Source: Paenibacillus sp. PCH8 (GTDB lineage: Bacteria; Bacillota; Bacilli; Paenibacillales; Paenibacillaceae). From it: a DNA stretch of 64,000 bases. The stretch's first letter is position 1. The number at the start of each line of letters is the position of its first letter. A program made the translations under genes and the position numbers. The stretch spans positions 248,001 to 312,000 of the forward strand of contig NZ_PKQK01000004.1 of assembly GCF_002968835.1 (NCBI RefSeq), given 5' to 3'. Shown piece after piece: positions 1-9,652 of this stretch. The notes beneath the pieces are model-generated. The model did no database searches, was not told the DNA's origin, and was given only the letters and a program-made list of their open reading frames with translations.

Positions 1-1628
1 GCATGAGACCCATGTTCTATACGGCCACAGCCTGGGGCAAAGCTGCTGTTCCTGAAGATCGAACGTTACCGATGCTGGCGGGGTATGCCTACACACCATG
101 GATTCCCAATCAGCCCCCGAGTCAGGAGTACTTATTCCGGGATCTGCACATGAATCCTGTTGAAGAAGTGGATTATGACAGTCTGGAGTATCCTGCTGCG
201 TATTGCGAACTTGCTGGTGGAATGCAGGTCAGTTATCACGCTCGTCCGATTGTAGATGCGGACAGTGTTGAGGCTATGACCATTGTGAAGCTGGCGAACG
301 GCAGCAACATGGTAGGCTATTATATGTATCATGGCGGTACTAATCCGGTAGGGAAACATTCTTATATGAATGAACAGGCATTGCCGAAAATGACGTATGA
401 CTACCAGGCTCCACTCGGAGAATTTGGACGTATTGGCGAATCATATGATCGAATTCGTACCTTATCCATGTTCCTGGAAGCCTATGGAGAACTGCTTGCT
501 CCGATGGGTTGTGTTGTTCCGGAAGATCAGCAATCGTTAACCTCTGAGAATACGATCGATCTGCGCTGGTCTCTTCGTCAACAAGCAGGTTCAGGATTTC
601 TGTTCATGAATAATTATCAGGATCATATGGATATGCCGAATCGTGATGTTCGACTGGAGCTGAATACACGGAATGGAGCAGCTTCATATCCAAGAGAAGG
701 AACGATGCAGCTGAAATCCGGTATGGCAGCAATTCTGCCTTTTCATATGAACGTGAATGGTATGAAGATCATTAGTGCAACCGTTCAGCCACTGACCCGA
801 TTCATGGTGAATCAGGAACTTACTGCTGTCTTTTATGCGCATGCTGGAATGACTCCCGAGTATGTGATTGATGCATTATCTGTTATGAATGTGGAGATGC
901 CTGAAGGAACCGTATCTGAACAAGAAAAAGAATATGTTATACACCCCGTGGCAGGCAAGGATCATTCTCTACGGATCACAACGGTAGACGGTGTGGTTAT
1001 TCGCATCATAACGTTAACCCGTGAGGAAGCATTGCATGCCTACCGTTTTCGTGTGGGAGGGGAAGAGAGGCTTATGATTAGCAGCAGCCATCTGTATATA
1101 CAGAATGAAATGCTCATATGTACCTCAGTGGATCACTCGGAGATGGACGTATCCTTCTATCCGGTACCAGAACACATTACCGCTTCTGACTACGCTGTGA
1201 CATCGCAGTCAACGAAGGGATTATTCGGCACGTTCAACTTCAAGGTCACACCTTACCAATCTGTTACAGAGATCGAGTACCCGAAAGAGAATGCAGCTAC
1301 GCTGAGAGTGGATACAGAGTGGCCGGAACAGGTAGATGATCTATGGCTTGAGATTGATTATGAGGGAGACGTTGCCATAGCATATATTCATAACCAGATG
1401 TTAACGGATCACATTCAATACGGACATGCATGGATGATTGGTCTGAAGCAATCCCGTCATTTGCTGGCTGATCATGCGTTGCGCCTGTCGATAACTCCGA
1501 TTCGGAAAGGGACGACAGAAAGTTATGTGAATCAAGCTTATGTTGAGCGATTTAATGGAATCGAGATTGGAAGGTTCAATCAAATTCGGGTAGTACCACA
1601 TTACCGGGTCGGCTTGGTGCTGGCATGA
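1..1628 (+). CDS. Beta-galactosidase, GH35-like, C-terminal part (5' end outside window)
   Basis: The reading frame is open from the window edge, so the start and the N-terminal part of the catalytic barrel are missing; the first ATG at base 3 is internal. About 541 residues are visible. The motif YYMYHGGTNP near residue 106 and YDYQAPLGEFG near residue 132 resemble the signature region of GH35 beta-galactosidases. Glu69 of the visible part, in CELAGGMQVSY, is the likely nucleophile by analogy with that family. The remainder looks like beta-rich accessory domains. The role would be removal of terminal beta-galactose from oligosaccharides. No signal peptide can be judged. It lies upstream of a mannanase and rhamnose genes, consistent with plant cell-wall use. 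Family assignment is good; substrate is inferred. Confidence 0.8.
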   Translation, partial: MRPMFYTATAWGKAAVPEDRTLPMLAGYAYTPWIPNQPPSQEYLFRDLHMNPVEEVDYDSLEYPAAYCELAGGMQVSYHARPIVDADSVEAMTIVKLANGSNMVGYYMYHGGTNPVGKHSYMNEQALPKMTYDYQAPLGEFGRIGESYDRIRTLSMFLEAYGELLAPMGCVVPEDQQSLTSENTIDLRWSLRQQAGSGFLFMNNYQDHMDMPNRDVRLELNTRNGAASYPREGTMQLKSGMAAILPFHMNVNGMKIISATVQPLTRFMVNQELTAVFYAHAGMTPEYVIDALSVMNVEMPEGTVSEQEKEYVIHPVAGKDHSLRITTVDGVVIRIITLTREEALHAYRFRVGGEERLMISSSHLYIQNEMLICTSVDHSEMDVSFYPVPEHITASDYAVTSQSTKGLFGTFNFKVTPYQSVTEIEYPKENAATLRVDTEWPEQVDDLWLEIDYEGDVAIAYIHNQMLTDHIQYGHAWMIGLKQSRHLLADHALRLSITPIRKGTTESYVNQAYVERFNGIEIGRFNQIRVVPHYRVGLVLA

Positions 1629-1971
1629 TAAGCGAGACCATTGGTTAGGTTCAAGAGTTGACTGAGGTGCATTACACAGCAGAAGGTTCTTTCTCCGAGC
1701 GTAAGTGAGGGGAGGGGGCTTTTTTGCTGTGAATGGAACCGGATTATTCCTAATCATGGTAAAAACAACTTGACCAGTAAGCGTTTTCAATTTAATATAT
1801 ATTTGTTACCTTAACGATAAGGTATTTATTACTCATTTTATATAAATGAATAAAGTAAAGTCTTTATATTTATTTTATAAAAATACTTAAATAATTGAAG
1901 GTTTTAGTTAACTCGTTGCCTGGAGCAGGGTTAATTAAAATAAATAAAAAAATACAGGAGGTTTCAAACGA
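1629..1971 (+). other. AT-rich intergenic region with short palindrome
   Basis: This gap holds no convincing gene. A G-rich stretch followed by six T residues near 1690-1726 may be a weak terminator for the GH35 gene, but the stem is poor. A perfect inverted repeat, TACCTTA-acga-TAAGGTA, lies at 1807-1824 and could be an operator for the mannanase gene. The ribosome binding site AGGAGG for that gene is at about 1956-1961. Confidence 0.35.
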
Positions 1972-2952
1972 ATGATTGATCTGAAAAAGTGTACAATCTT
2001 CACCATTATTGCTGCACTCATGTTCATGGCTCTGGGGAGTGCTGCGCCCAAAGCATCTGCTGCCACAGGTTTTTATGTAAGCGGTAACAAACTATATGAT
2101 TCCACAGGTAAGGCTTTTGTGATGAGAGGAGTTAATCACGGGCATTCATGGTTCAAAAATGATCTGAATACAGCAATTCCTGCAATCGCCAAAACAGGTG
2201 CCAATACGGTACGCATTGTTCTTTCGAATGGTATCCAGTACACCAAAGATGATCTGAACTCTGTTAAAAATATTATCAACGTGGTCAACCAAAATAAAAT
2301 GATAGCTGTACTTGAAGTACATGACGCTACAGGCAAGGATGATTATAATTCGCTGGACGCAGCGGTAAACTACTGGATTAGTATCAAGGAAGCCCTGATC
2401 GGGAAAGAGGATCGGGTCATTGTCAACATAGCCAACGAATGGTATGGAACGTGGAACGGAAGTGCGTGGGCGGATGGTTACAAAAAAGCCATTCCAAAAC
2501 TTAGAAATGCGGGAATTAAAAATACGCTCATCGTGGATGCCGCAGGATGGGGCCAATACCCTCAATCCATTGTAGATTATGGACAAAGTGTATTTGCGGC
2601 CGATACACAGAAAAATACGGTATTCTCCATTCACATGTACGAGTATGCGGGTAAAGATGCAGCAACCGTCAAAGCCAATATGGAGAATGTGCTGAACAAA
2701 GGGTTGGCCGTGATCATCGGTGAATTCGGTGGATATCACACCAATGGTGATGTGGATGAGTATGCCATCATGAGATATGGTCAGGAAAAAGGAGTAGGCT
2801 GGCTTGCCTGGTCCTGGTACGGTAACAGTTCAGGTCTAGATTATCTGGATCTCGCTACCGGTCCGAACGGAAGCTTGACCAGCTTTGGCAACACGGTCGT
2901 CAATGATACCTATGGAATCAAAAACACTTCACAAAAAGCGGGGATTTTCTAA
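1972..2952 (+). CDS. Secreted endo-beta-1,4-mannanase, GH5 (subfamily 8-like)
   Basis: The 326-residue protein has a signal peptide (Lys5-Lys6, a hydrophobic core, then APKASA-AT near residue 30) followed by a single GH5 catalytic domain. Glu156 in NIANEWYG is the expected acid/base and Glu251 in IIGEFGG the expected nucleophile; HMYEYAG near 221 and WLAWSWYGN also fit bacterial beta-mannanases of this compact type. There is no carbohydrate-binding module, so it is a minimal enzyme. It would cut the backbone of mannan or glucomannan outside the cell. The start is set by AGGAGGTTTCAAACG just before the ATG. It seems to be a single-gene unit, with a repeat-derived hairpin just downstream. Confidence 0.9.
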   Translation: MIDLKKCTIFTIIAALMFMALGSAAPKASAATGFYVSGNKLYDSTGKAFVMRGVNHGHSWFKNDLNTAIPAIAKTGANTVRIVLSNGIQYTKDDLNSVKNIINVVNQNKMIAVLEVHDATGKDDYNSLDAAVNYWISIKEALIGKEDRVIVNIANEWYGTWNGSAWADGYKKAIPKLRNAGIKNTLIVDAAGWGQYPQSIVDYGQSVFAADTQKNTVFSIHMYEYAGKDAATVKANMENVLNKGLAVIIGEFGGYHTNGDVDEYAIMRYGQEKGVGWLAWSWYGNSSGLDYLDLATGPNGSLTSFGNTVVNDTYGIKNTSQKAGIF

Positions 2953-2959
2953 TCCGCCT

Positions 2960-3044
2960 ATGAAAGGGGGACGAAGCAGAGATTCATTCTGCCTTGTCCC
3001 TTTCGTGTTTTATGCGTATATTCACCTTTTAAGACAACCCCTTT
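2960..3044 (+). repeat. Family B repeat fragment, probable terminator of the mannanase gene
   Basis: A segment of about 52 bases (2960-3011) is almost identical to 44102-44153, and the right end TTAAGACAACCCCTTT (3029-3044) matches the terminal repeat of the 418 bp element at 44042-44459. The left end and most of the middle are missing. The segment folds as a 16-bp stem (AAAGGGACGAAGCAGA pairing with TCTGCCTTGTCCCTTT, one wobble and one mismatch in the 44 kb copy) followed by TCGTGTTTT, so it probably ends mannanase transcription. Confidence 0.7.
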
Positions 3045-3186
3045 TTGATCAATTTTTTTTGCTGGTATTTGGTAGAATCCATCTTTTGAATTTTTCCGTT
3101 TATATTTAAAAACTTTTGTTTTCAAAACAAAACAAAGATGATAAACTCAGAATAGGAATAAAACAAACATTATCGGAGGGAAACGA

Positions 3187-5256
3187 ATGGTACAAAGTTT
3201 ATGGAATGCATCGCAGGCTTCTGAGAAAACAACAGGACTTGAGCAACTGGTCTACCGATCCAACCTGATTGGAACCGATCGCAGTGTATGTAACATATAC
3301 GGTGGCAATACGTCCACCAAAACGACGGAAAAGGATTTTCGTGGTCGTGAGGTAGAAGTAATGTATGTGAAAGGAAGCGGCTCTGATCTCGGTTCCATGG
3401 AAGGGAAGCATTTTACCGGGCTTGGACTTGATGATATCAGACCATTAATCGAACGTGAATCCATGTCGGATGAAGAGATGGTTGAATATCTGGGACATTG
3501 CATGATTGATGCCAAGCACCCGCGTGCTTCCATTGAGACTCTGCTGCATGCGTTCCTTCCGTATAAACATGTGGATCATACTCACCCGGATGCGATTATC
3601 AGTCTGTGCTGTGCGGATAATGGCAAGGAACTGGCGAGAGAGATTTACGGAGATCGTTTTGTATGGGTCCCTTATGTACGCCCAGGATTTACGTTATCCA
3701 AAATGATTGCTGAAAGCGTATTCTCAAATCCGAATGCCGAATTGGTACTGATGGAGAAGCATGGACTCGTGACCTGGGGAGAAACATCCGAGGAATGTTA
3801 CGCTCAGACAATCAAGATTATTAATGAAGCGGAAGCCTTCATTGAAGCACGGGTGGATGAAGGAAACTTGTTCGGTGGTGTGAAGCACCCGGCACTTGCT
3901 GCTGATGTTCGTCGTCAGATTGCATCACGTGTGATGCCAACGATTCGTGGAGCCGTATCGGACAGCAAAAAAATGATTTTGTCTTTTGATGATCAGGATG
4001 ATGTGCTTGCTTTTGTAGGTGGGGCAGATTCCCTGCCATTGTCTCAGGTAGGTGCGGCTTGCCCGGATCATCTGGTACATACCAAAGTGGTGCCACTGTT
4101 CATTGACTGGACACCGGATGCGGACGATATCGAAGGTTTGAAAACGAAGCTTGTGGAAGGCGTGGCCGCCTACAAAGAGCAATATCAGCAGTATTTTGAG
4201 AGCAACCAAAACGAAGGTGACGTCATGTTCGAAGCTGCACCTCGCGTGATTCTCATTCCGGGTGTAGGCATGATTAACACAGGCAAGAGTTGGGCGCTTT
4301 CCCAAGTAAGTGGTGCATTGTATCACAGAGCTATTGCTGTCATGCGTGGTGCGACAAGCCTGGGCGAATTCGTATCGCTCAGTGCGAACGAGTCCTATAA
4401 TGTGGAATACTGGCCGCTGGAATTGTACAAATTGTCCCTGGCTCCGGCAGAAACAGAGTTCTCCCGCAAAGTAGCGTTTATTACAGGTGGAGCAGGTGGC
4501 ATCGGAAGTGAAACGGCGCGTAGACTCGTATCCGAAGGCGCTCATGTCGTACTCGCAGATCTAAATCTGGAGGGTGCACAGAAAGTAGCACAGGAGATCA
4601 ATGATCAATACGGTGTGAATCGTGCCTATGCGCTCCGAATGGACGTGACGGATGAGGAAGCTGTTCAATCCGCGTATGTTGATGTTTCGGTGCAATATGG
4701 CGGAGTGGACATTATCGTGAATAATGCCGGTTTGGCTACATCCAGCCCATTTGACGAAACATCCCTGAAAGAATGGAATCTGAACATGAATGTGCTGGGT
4801 ACCGGATATTTTCTCGTGGCTCGCGAAGCGTTCAGACTGATGAAGCAACAGGGTATTGGCGGGAGCATGGTATTTATCGGGTCCAAAAACTCGGTGTATG
4901 CGGGTAAAAGTGCCTCTGCCTACAGCTCAGCCAAAGCGCTTGAAGCACATCTGGCACGTTGTATTGCAGCAGAAGGTGGAGAGTATGGCATTCGTGTTAA
5001 CACAATTCTTCCGGATGCGATCCTGCAGGGTTCGGCGATCTGGAACGGCTCTTGGCGGAACGAACGTGCGGCAGCATACGGTATTGAACCAGATCAGTTG
5101 GAAGAATATTACCGCAAACGGACGACATTGCTCGTGAATATCTACCCAAGAGATATTGCGGAAGGGATTGCATTCTTTGCTTCTTCCAAATCCGAGAAAA
5201 CAACCGGTTGCATGATGACCATTGATGGCGGTGTACCGGCAGCATTTACACGTTAA
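3187..5256 (+). CDS. rhaEW: Bifunctional rhamnulose-1-phosphate aldolase / lactaldehyde dehydrogenase
   Basis: The 689-residue protein is a fusion. Residues 1 to about 420 form a class II aldolase/adducin domain with the metal-binding HVDHTHPD motif near residue 130. Residues about 425-689 form a short-chain dehydrogenase with the NAD motif ITGGAGGIGSE, NNAG, and the catalytic YSSAK. In the known family this enzyme splits L-rhamnulose 1-phosphate to DHAP and L-lactaldehyde and oxidises the aldehyde to lactate. It is followed 18 bases later by rhaA in the same operon. The ribosome binding site CGGAGGG at about 3175-3181 sets the start. No rhamnulokinase, mutarotase or regulator gene is in the window. 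Confidence 0.93.
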   Translation: MVQSLWNASQASEKTTGLEQLVYRSNLIGTDRSVCNIYGGNTSTKTTEKDFRGREVEVMYVKGSGSDLGSMEGKHFTGLGLDDIRPLIERESMSDEEMVEYLGHCMIDAKHPRASIETLLHAFLPYKHVDHTHPDAIISLCCADNGKELAREIYGDRFVWVPYVRPGFTLSKMIAESVFSNPNAELVLMEKHGLVTWGETSEECYAQTIKIINEAEAFIEARVDEGNLFGGVKHPALAADVRRQIASRVMPTIRGAVSDSKKMILSFDDQDDVLAFVGGADSLPLSQVGAACPDHLVHTKVVPLFIDWTPDADDIEGLKTKLVEGVAAYKEQYQQYFESNQNEGDVMFEAAPRVILIPGVGMINTGKSWALSQVSGALYHRAIAVMRGATSLGEFVSLSANESYNVEYWPLELYKLSLAPAETEFSRKVAFITGGAGGIGSETARRLVSEGAHVVLADLNLEGAQKVAQEINDQYGVNRAYALRMDVTDEEAVQSAYVDVSVQYGGVDIIVNNAGLATSSPFDETSLKEWNLNMNVLGTGYFLVAREAFRLMKQQGIGGSMVFIGSKNSVYAGKSASAYSSAKALEAHLARCIAAEGGEYGIRVNTILPDAILQGSAIWNGSWRNERAAAYGIEPDQLEEYYRKRTTLLVNIYPRDIAEGIAFFASSKSEKTTGCMMTIDGGVPAAFTR

Positions 5257-5274
5257 AAAGGAGGGTTCTTGCGG

Positions 5275-6546
5275 ATGGAAAACCAAGTCAAGCAAGCGTA
5301 TGAAGCAGCCAAGTCATTGTATGCCCAGCACGGAATTGATACGGACGAAGTATTGAACAGACTCGCGGAGATCAAAGTATCTGTACATTGCTGGCAAGGC
5401 GATGATGTGAAAGGCTTCCTGAACAAAGACGGTGAGCTGACGGGAGGCATTTCCGTTACAGGTCAGTATCCAGGGGCCGCGACAACACCTGCGGAACTTC
5501 GAGCCGATTTGGAACAAGCTTTTGCCTTGATTCCCGGTAAACATAAGGTCAATTTACACGCGATTTACACAGATACAGACGAGCAGGTTGAACTAGACCA
5601 GATCAAGCCTAAGCATTATGAGAATTGGGTGAAGTGGGCCAAAGAACAAGGACTCGGTCTGGACTTTAATCCAACATGCTTTTCCCATGAAAAATCAAGT
5701 GACGGGTTCACGCTCAGTCATCCAGACCCAGAGATTCGTAAGTTCTGGATCGATCACTGCAAGGCGTCCCGCCGGATCGGCGCATACTTTGGAGAACAGC
5801 TTGGTCAGACCTGCGTAACTAATGTATGGGTGCCGGACGGATTTAAGGATAATCCGGTTGACCGCATGACACCACGTAAACGTCTCAAAGATTCGCTGGA
5901 TGAAGTATTCGGCGAACCACTTAATCCAGCGTATAATTTGGATGCGGTAGAGAGCAAGCTGTTTGGTCTCGGTTCAGAAGCCTATGTCGTGGGTTCCCAT
6001 GAATTCTACATGGGTTATGGATTTCAAAATGATACGTTAATCTGCCTCGATGCGGGTCATTTCCATCCAACAGAGGTTATTTCCAACAAATTGTCATCCC
6101 TTGCTTTGTTTACAAGCGGCATTCTTCTTCACGTAAGCCGTCCGATGCGTTGGGACAGTGACCATGTGGTCATTATGGACGATGAGTTGCTGGAAATTGC
6201 CCGTGAACTGGTGCGACATGATCTACTGGCAACAACTCACATCGGACTGGATTTCTTTGATGCAAGCATCAACCGTGTAGCTGCTTGGGTCGTCGGTACA
6301 CGCAACACGATTAAAGCGTTGCTGCGTGCAATGCTGGAACCGGTGGATGCCTTGAAACAGGCTGAACTGGAAGGCGATTACACCTTACGGCTTGCCTTAA
6401 CGGAAGAATTCAAATCCTATCCATTTGGTGCGATCTGGGACTACTATTGTGCCCAGCAGGAAGTGCCTGTTCGCGAAAAGTGGATCACCGATATCAAAAC
6501 CTATGAACAGAACGTATTGTTACAGCGCGATAAATCATGGGTATAA
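5275..6546 (+). CDS. rhaA: L-rhamnose isomerase
   Basis: The protein (423 residues from ATG 5275) matches the RhaA type of rhamnose isomerase along its whole length: HCWQGDDVKGF, LDFNPTCFSH, HCKASRRI.AYFGEQLG, VESKLFGLG, CLDAGHFHPTE, RPMRWDSDHV and HIGLDFFDASINR are all present. The conserved His, Asp and Glu of these motifs bind the two divalent metals. It converts L-rhamnose to L-rhamnulose. A TTG at 5269 is also in frame, but AAAGGAGGG ends at 5265, only 3 bases before it and 9 before ATG 5275, so ATG 5275 is preferred. It is the second gene after rhaEW and is followed by a good terminator. Confidence 0.94.
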   Translation: MENQVKQAYEAAKSLYAQHGIDTDEVLNRLAEIKVSVHCWQGDDVKGFLNKDGELTGGISVTGQYPGAATTPAELRADLEQAFALIPGKHKVNLHAIYTDTDEQVELDQIKPKHYENWVKWAKEQGLGLDFNPTCFSHEKSSDGFTLSHPDPEIRKFWIDHCKASRRIGAYFGEQLGQTCVTNVWVPDGFKDNPVDRMTPRKRLKDSLDEVFGEPLNPAYNLDAVESKLFGLGSEAYVVGSHEFYMGYGFQNDTLICLDAGHFHPTEVISNKLSSLALFTSGILLHVSRPMRWDSDHVVIMDDELLEIARELVRHDLLATTHIGLDFFDASINRVAAWVVGTRNTIKALLRAMLEPVDALKQAELEGDYTLRLALTEEFKSYPFGAIWDYYCAQQEVPVREKWITDIKTYEQNVLLQRDKSWV

Positions 6547-6618
6547 AAGGTTACAAGCCTACATTTCTATCATGAACCGTTGCGAGGCATTTGTTGCATC
6601 TATCATAATTCTTCTTAC

Positions 6619-6656
6619 AAACCACTTCGGAATGAATATTCCGTGGTGGTTTTTTG
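6619..6656 (+). terminator. Rho-independent terminator after rhaA
   Basis: An inverted repeat (AACCACttCGGAAT pairing with ATTCCGTGGTGGTT, small bulge) is followed by a run of T residues. Confidence 0.8.
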
Positions 6657-6760
6657 ATTCATAACCCCTCTGAAATGCATAAGTAAGGCGATAATTTCCA
6701 TACTAGGAATATAGATCAGTGTCGCACAAAGTATGCCAAACAAAGGAGGATGAATAGACT

Positions 6761-8434
6761 TTGAATCTAGCCCACAACAAACTGTATATTGTTGCACTTG
6801 GCGGCGTGAATGAGATCGGGAAGAACATGTATTTCATTCAGTACAATAAAGACATCATTGTGATTGACTGTGGTTCGAAATTTCCCGATGAGACTTTGCC
6901 GGGGATCGATCTGATCATTCCGGATGTGACCTATCTGTTGGAGAATCTGGATAAGGTAAGAGCTCTTGTGGTTACCCACGGACACGAGGATCATATCGGG
7001 GGCATTCCCTATTTGTTAAAGCAAATGAATATACCTGTGTATGCATCCAGACTTACACGCGGATTAATTGAACTTAAACTGAAAGAGCATGGGCTGTTGC
7101 GCAAGGCTGATCTGTACACGATCGATGCAGAGTCCAGCATTACGTTGGGCGGTATCGAGGTATCCTTCTTCGCAACCAGTCATAGTATTCCCGACTGTCT
7201 CGGTATTTTCTTTCAGACCCCAGTCGGCAATGTGGTGCATACCGGAGATTTCAAATTCGATATGTCTCCTGTGAACGGCCCTTTCCCTGATCTGCACCGC
7301 ATGGCCGAGATTGGCAAACAGGGTGTTCATGTATTGCTCTCCGAAAGTACCAATGCGGAAAGACCCGGATTCACGCCTTCGGAGCGCGTTGTGGGGGACC
7401 ACATTCTGGATGCCTTTATCCGTGCGAAACAAAAGGTGTTCATCTCCACCTTTGCATCGAATGTCAGCAGGGTACAACAGATTGTAAATGCTACATTTGA
7501 GACGGGACGCAAACTGGCTTTACTGGGCAGAAGTATGGTGAATGTGGTGTCTGTCGCTAGTGATCTGGGTTACCTGCAAGTGCCCGAGGGGTTATTGATT
7601 GATGCGGTAGATTCAAATCAATTCCCACCTGAACAGGTCGTTGTATTATGTACAGGCAGTCAGGGAGAAGCGATGGCTGCATTGTCCCGGTTGGCAACGG
7701 GGAAACATCCTCATGTGAGAGTGGAGGCCGGAGATACGGTCATTATTGCGGCAGGTGCTATTCCTGGCAATGAACGTAATCTTGCTCATGTGATTGATAA
7801 CCTGTATGTTCTTGGAGCGCGCGTAATGTATGGTTCAAGCGGAGCAGCAGGGATGCATGTGTCTGGACACGGCAGTCAGGAAGAACTCAAATTGATGATG
7901 ACCCTGATGAAGCCGAATTATCTGATTCCGATCCACGGGGAGTTCCGCATGTTATATCAGCACAGACTGCTTGCCGAGTCGGTTGGCATAGAACGGGAGC
8001 ATGTGTTTATCGTGAATAATGGAGATATGATCCAGTACAAAGATGGTAAGGCTTCTCCGGGCCCTAAAATTACGTCAGGAAATAGTCTCGTTGACGGCCT
8101 GATCTTAGGCGATGTGGGTAACATTGTACTGCGTGATCGCAGGCAACTGTCTTCCGACGGTATGCTGGTGATTGTGACCACACTGAGCAAAACGGAAAAA
8201 CAAATGGTTGCCTCACCTGAGATCATTTCTAGAGGATTCGTATTTGTTAAAGATTCGGAAGAATTCATGCGTGAGATTCATGAGCTGGTACTAAGCCGGA
8301 TGAATGAGCTGACCGGAGCGGGTGTGAATCAGTGGAATGTGATCAAGAGAAAGCTAAAAGACGAGATCGGACACTACATTTACGTGCAAACGAAGCGAAG
8401 ACCCATGATCTTGCCTATTATTATTGAAGTATAA
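6761..8434 (+). CDS. Ribonuclease J
   Basis: This 557-residue protein is a metallo-beta-lactamase/beta-CASP nuclease of the RNase J family. The metal site HGHEDHIGG (His73, His75, Asp77, His78) is intact, as are HTGDFKFD, the beta-CASP region (STFASNVSRVQQ, GRSM, CTGSQGE) and the late SGHGSQEE and PIHGEFRM motifs; the end RRPMILPIIIEV is characteristic. RNase J acts in mRNA decay and 5' maturation in the cytoplasm. The start is TTG 6761, ten bases after AAAGGAGGA; no better ATG exists. It closely resembles J1 but may be a second paralogue, since some loops differ. It appears monocistronic. Confidence 0.93.
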   Translation: MNLAHNKLYIVALGGVNEIGKNMYFIQYNKDIIVIDCGSKFPDETLPGIDLIIPDVTYLLENLDKVRALVVTHGHEDHIGGIPYLLKQMNIPVYASRLTRGLIELKLKEHGLLRKADLYTIDAESSITLGGIEVSFFATSHSIPDCLGIFFQTPVGNVVHTGDFKFDMSPVNGPFPDLHRMAEIGKQGVHVLLSESTNAERPGFTPSERVVGDHILDAFIRAKQKVFISTFASNVSRVQQIVNATFETGRKLALLGRSMVNVVSVASDLGYLQVPEGLLIDAVDSNQFPPEQVVVLCTGSQGEAMAALSRLATGKHPHVRVEAGDTVIIAAGAIPGNERNLAHVIDNLYVLGARVMYGSSGAAGMHVSGHGSQEELKLMMTLMKPNYLIPIHGEFRMLYQHRLLAESVGIEREHVFIVNNGDMIQYKDGKASPGPKITSGNSLVDGLILGDVGNIVLRDRRQLSSDGMLVIVTTLSKTEKQMVASPEIISRGFVFVKDSEEFMREIHELVLSRMNELTGAGVNQWNVIKRKLKDEIGHYIYVQTKRRPMILPIIIEV

Positions 8435-8527
8435 TTTCAATTGGCGAAACAGATACGAAAAACCTTGATTCATAGGGGTTTGAATGGAACTCGTGTTAGT
8501 AACGACCACCATCTGACCAACAAAAGT

Positions 8528-8662
8528 TCAAATTTCTGGTTCTTTGGGATTGTTGTTCATTGCAGATTCAAAATTCTGTACAAGATTTTCTTGCATTTCA
8601 GGCAACACATGAGAATATGTGTTCAAAGTTATACTCACGTCAGAATGGCTTAAACGCTCGGC
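8528..8662 (-). pseudogene. Tyrosine recombinase (phage integrase) C-terminal remnant
   Basis: On the minus strand about 44 codons read AERLSHSDVSITLNTYSHVL followed by PEMQENLVQNF and a stop. This is the end of a phage/ICE-type tyrosine recombinase, including the H-x-x-x-x-x-T-x-x-x-Y block with the catalytic tyrosine. Upstream of about 8662 the homology stops and the sequence belongs to an endolysin remnant in the opposite orientation. Only the last part of the gene is left, so it cannot be active. Confidence 0.75.
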
Positions 8663-8918
8663 GTACCGTAGATCTGAATGAGTTTGATGGAACGGTTGCG
8701 GAGCTGAGGGCCAAGTATCCAAAGAAGAGAGTGCCAGTGAAGGAGGACAAGCCAGTGACACAGGAGAGAGACATTAACTTACCAAGCAAGTGGGCAGAAG
8801 CAACATGGAAGGAAGTAACGGAGAAGGGGTTCTTCGATGGTACACGTCAGGCACGCCCAATACTCGTGAGGAAATGGGTGTTGTCGTCAGTCGGTCGTTG
8901 AAAAAGATTAAAGCATAA
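8660..8918 (+). pseudogene. Phage endolysin/amidase C-terminal remnant, frameshifted
   Basis: The plus strand encodes INLPSKWAEATWKEVTEKGF-FDGTR, typical of the C-terminal repeat domain of phage N-acetylmuramoyl-L-alanine amidases. After DGTR the frame shifts; adding one base near 8850 gives PGTPNTREEMGVVVSRSLKK and IKA then stop at 8918, the expected ending of that domain. The catalytic N-terminal part is missing. It abuts the integrase remnant head to head, so the region is the scar of a lost prophage. Confidence 0.7.
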
Positions 8919-8966
8919 AGGAGATTTATAGTAGTATAAATTAAATCCGATAGCATCGATAAATAA

Positions 8967-9006
8967 AAGGCACTGCTGGCATATACGCTGGCAGTTCCTT
9001 TTTTTG
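8967..9006 (+). terminator. Rho-independent terminator after the phage remnant
   Basis: Inverted repeat AAGG-CACTGC...GCAGT-TCCTT followed by TTTTTTTG. Confidence 0.7.
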
Positions 9007-9107
9007 TTTTAAAATGATAGTTGTGATAACAAGAACATTTCTATTGTTTTTTATATATTATTCAATGTATTATCAGGGTAATTAGACCTAAAAAAAGGAA
9101 GTGTACA

Positions 9108-9500
9108 ATGTCCCTGAGATGTACGATAGAACAGCAACTAGAAGAAATAAACTTCAGAATAAAATATTTCATTCTTGAATGCTCTTCATTAAACTATTTG
9201 GAAGACTCCGATGCAATTGTTAGTGAAGGAGTTCATCTATGGAATGACCTGGAGGAAAAGAGTCGTGAGATTCAGTATTCGCTTTTAAACGACTATAGAG
9301 GTTTCATTAATCAAAATATTGAATATATAGATGATAAACTTAGATCCCATTTCTTCGAAAGTGTCGAGCATGTTTGTGTACATATTGAACAAAATGATTT
9401 TGTATGGCACAACAATTTAGAAGATGTCTACACAACAATACAGAGGGAACTAAAGGTGCAATTTTATTTATTCACACAATCATTAAGTGCTGGCAAATAA
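9108..9500 (+). CDS. Hypothetical protein, 130 residues
   Basis: I do not recognise this protein. It is acidic and rich in predicted helix (for example residues 6-25 and 60-85), has no signal peptide or membrane segment, and contains several aromatic residues. A plausible ribosome binding site, AAAGGAAG, lies 8 bases before the ATG. It lies next to phage remnants and has lower GC than the flanking core genes, so it may be acquired DNA. It is probably a real gene but the function is unknown. Confidence 0.5.
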   Translation: MSLRCTIEQQLEEINFRIKYFILECSSLNYLEDSDAIVSEGVHLWNDLEEKSREIQYSLLNDYRGFINQNIEYIDDKLRSHFFESVEHVCVHIEQNDFVWHNNLEDVYTTIQRELKVQFYLFTQSLSAGK

Positions 9501-9652
9501 AAGATCATGAGTCCCGAAAAATAAATCTGGGTTTTCTATACCGAGTAGCTTTACTTCAATTGGAGCAATTCTCGTTCTTTTTGTCTTATCAGTTATCATC
9601 TCTTTAGCATAATTCTTCAGATAAAATTTTGGGTTATGTCAGAAGTGAAGAA

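Noticed and set aside
2146..2739. 197-codon minus-strand frame
   Set aside because: It is opposite the mannanase gene, whose motifs are complete; composition is that of an antisense frame.
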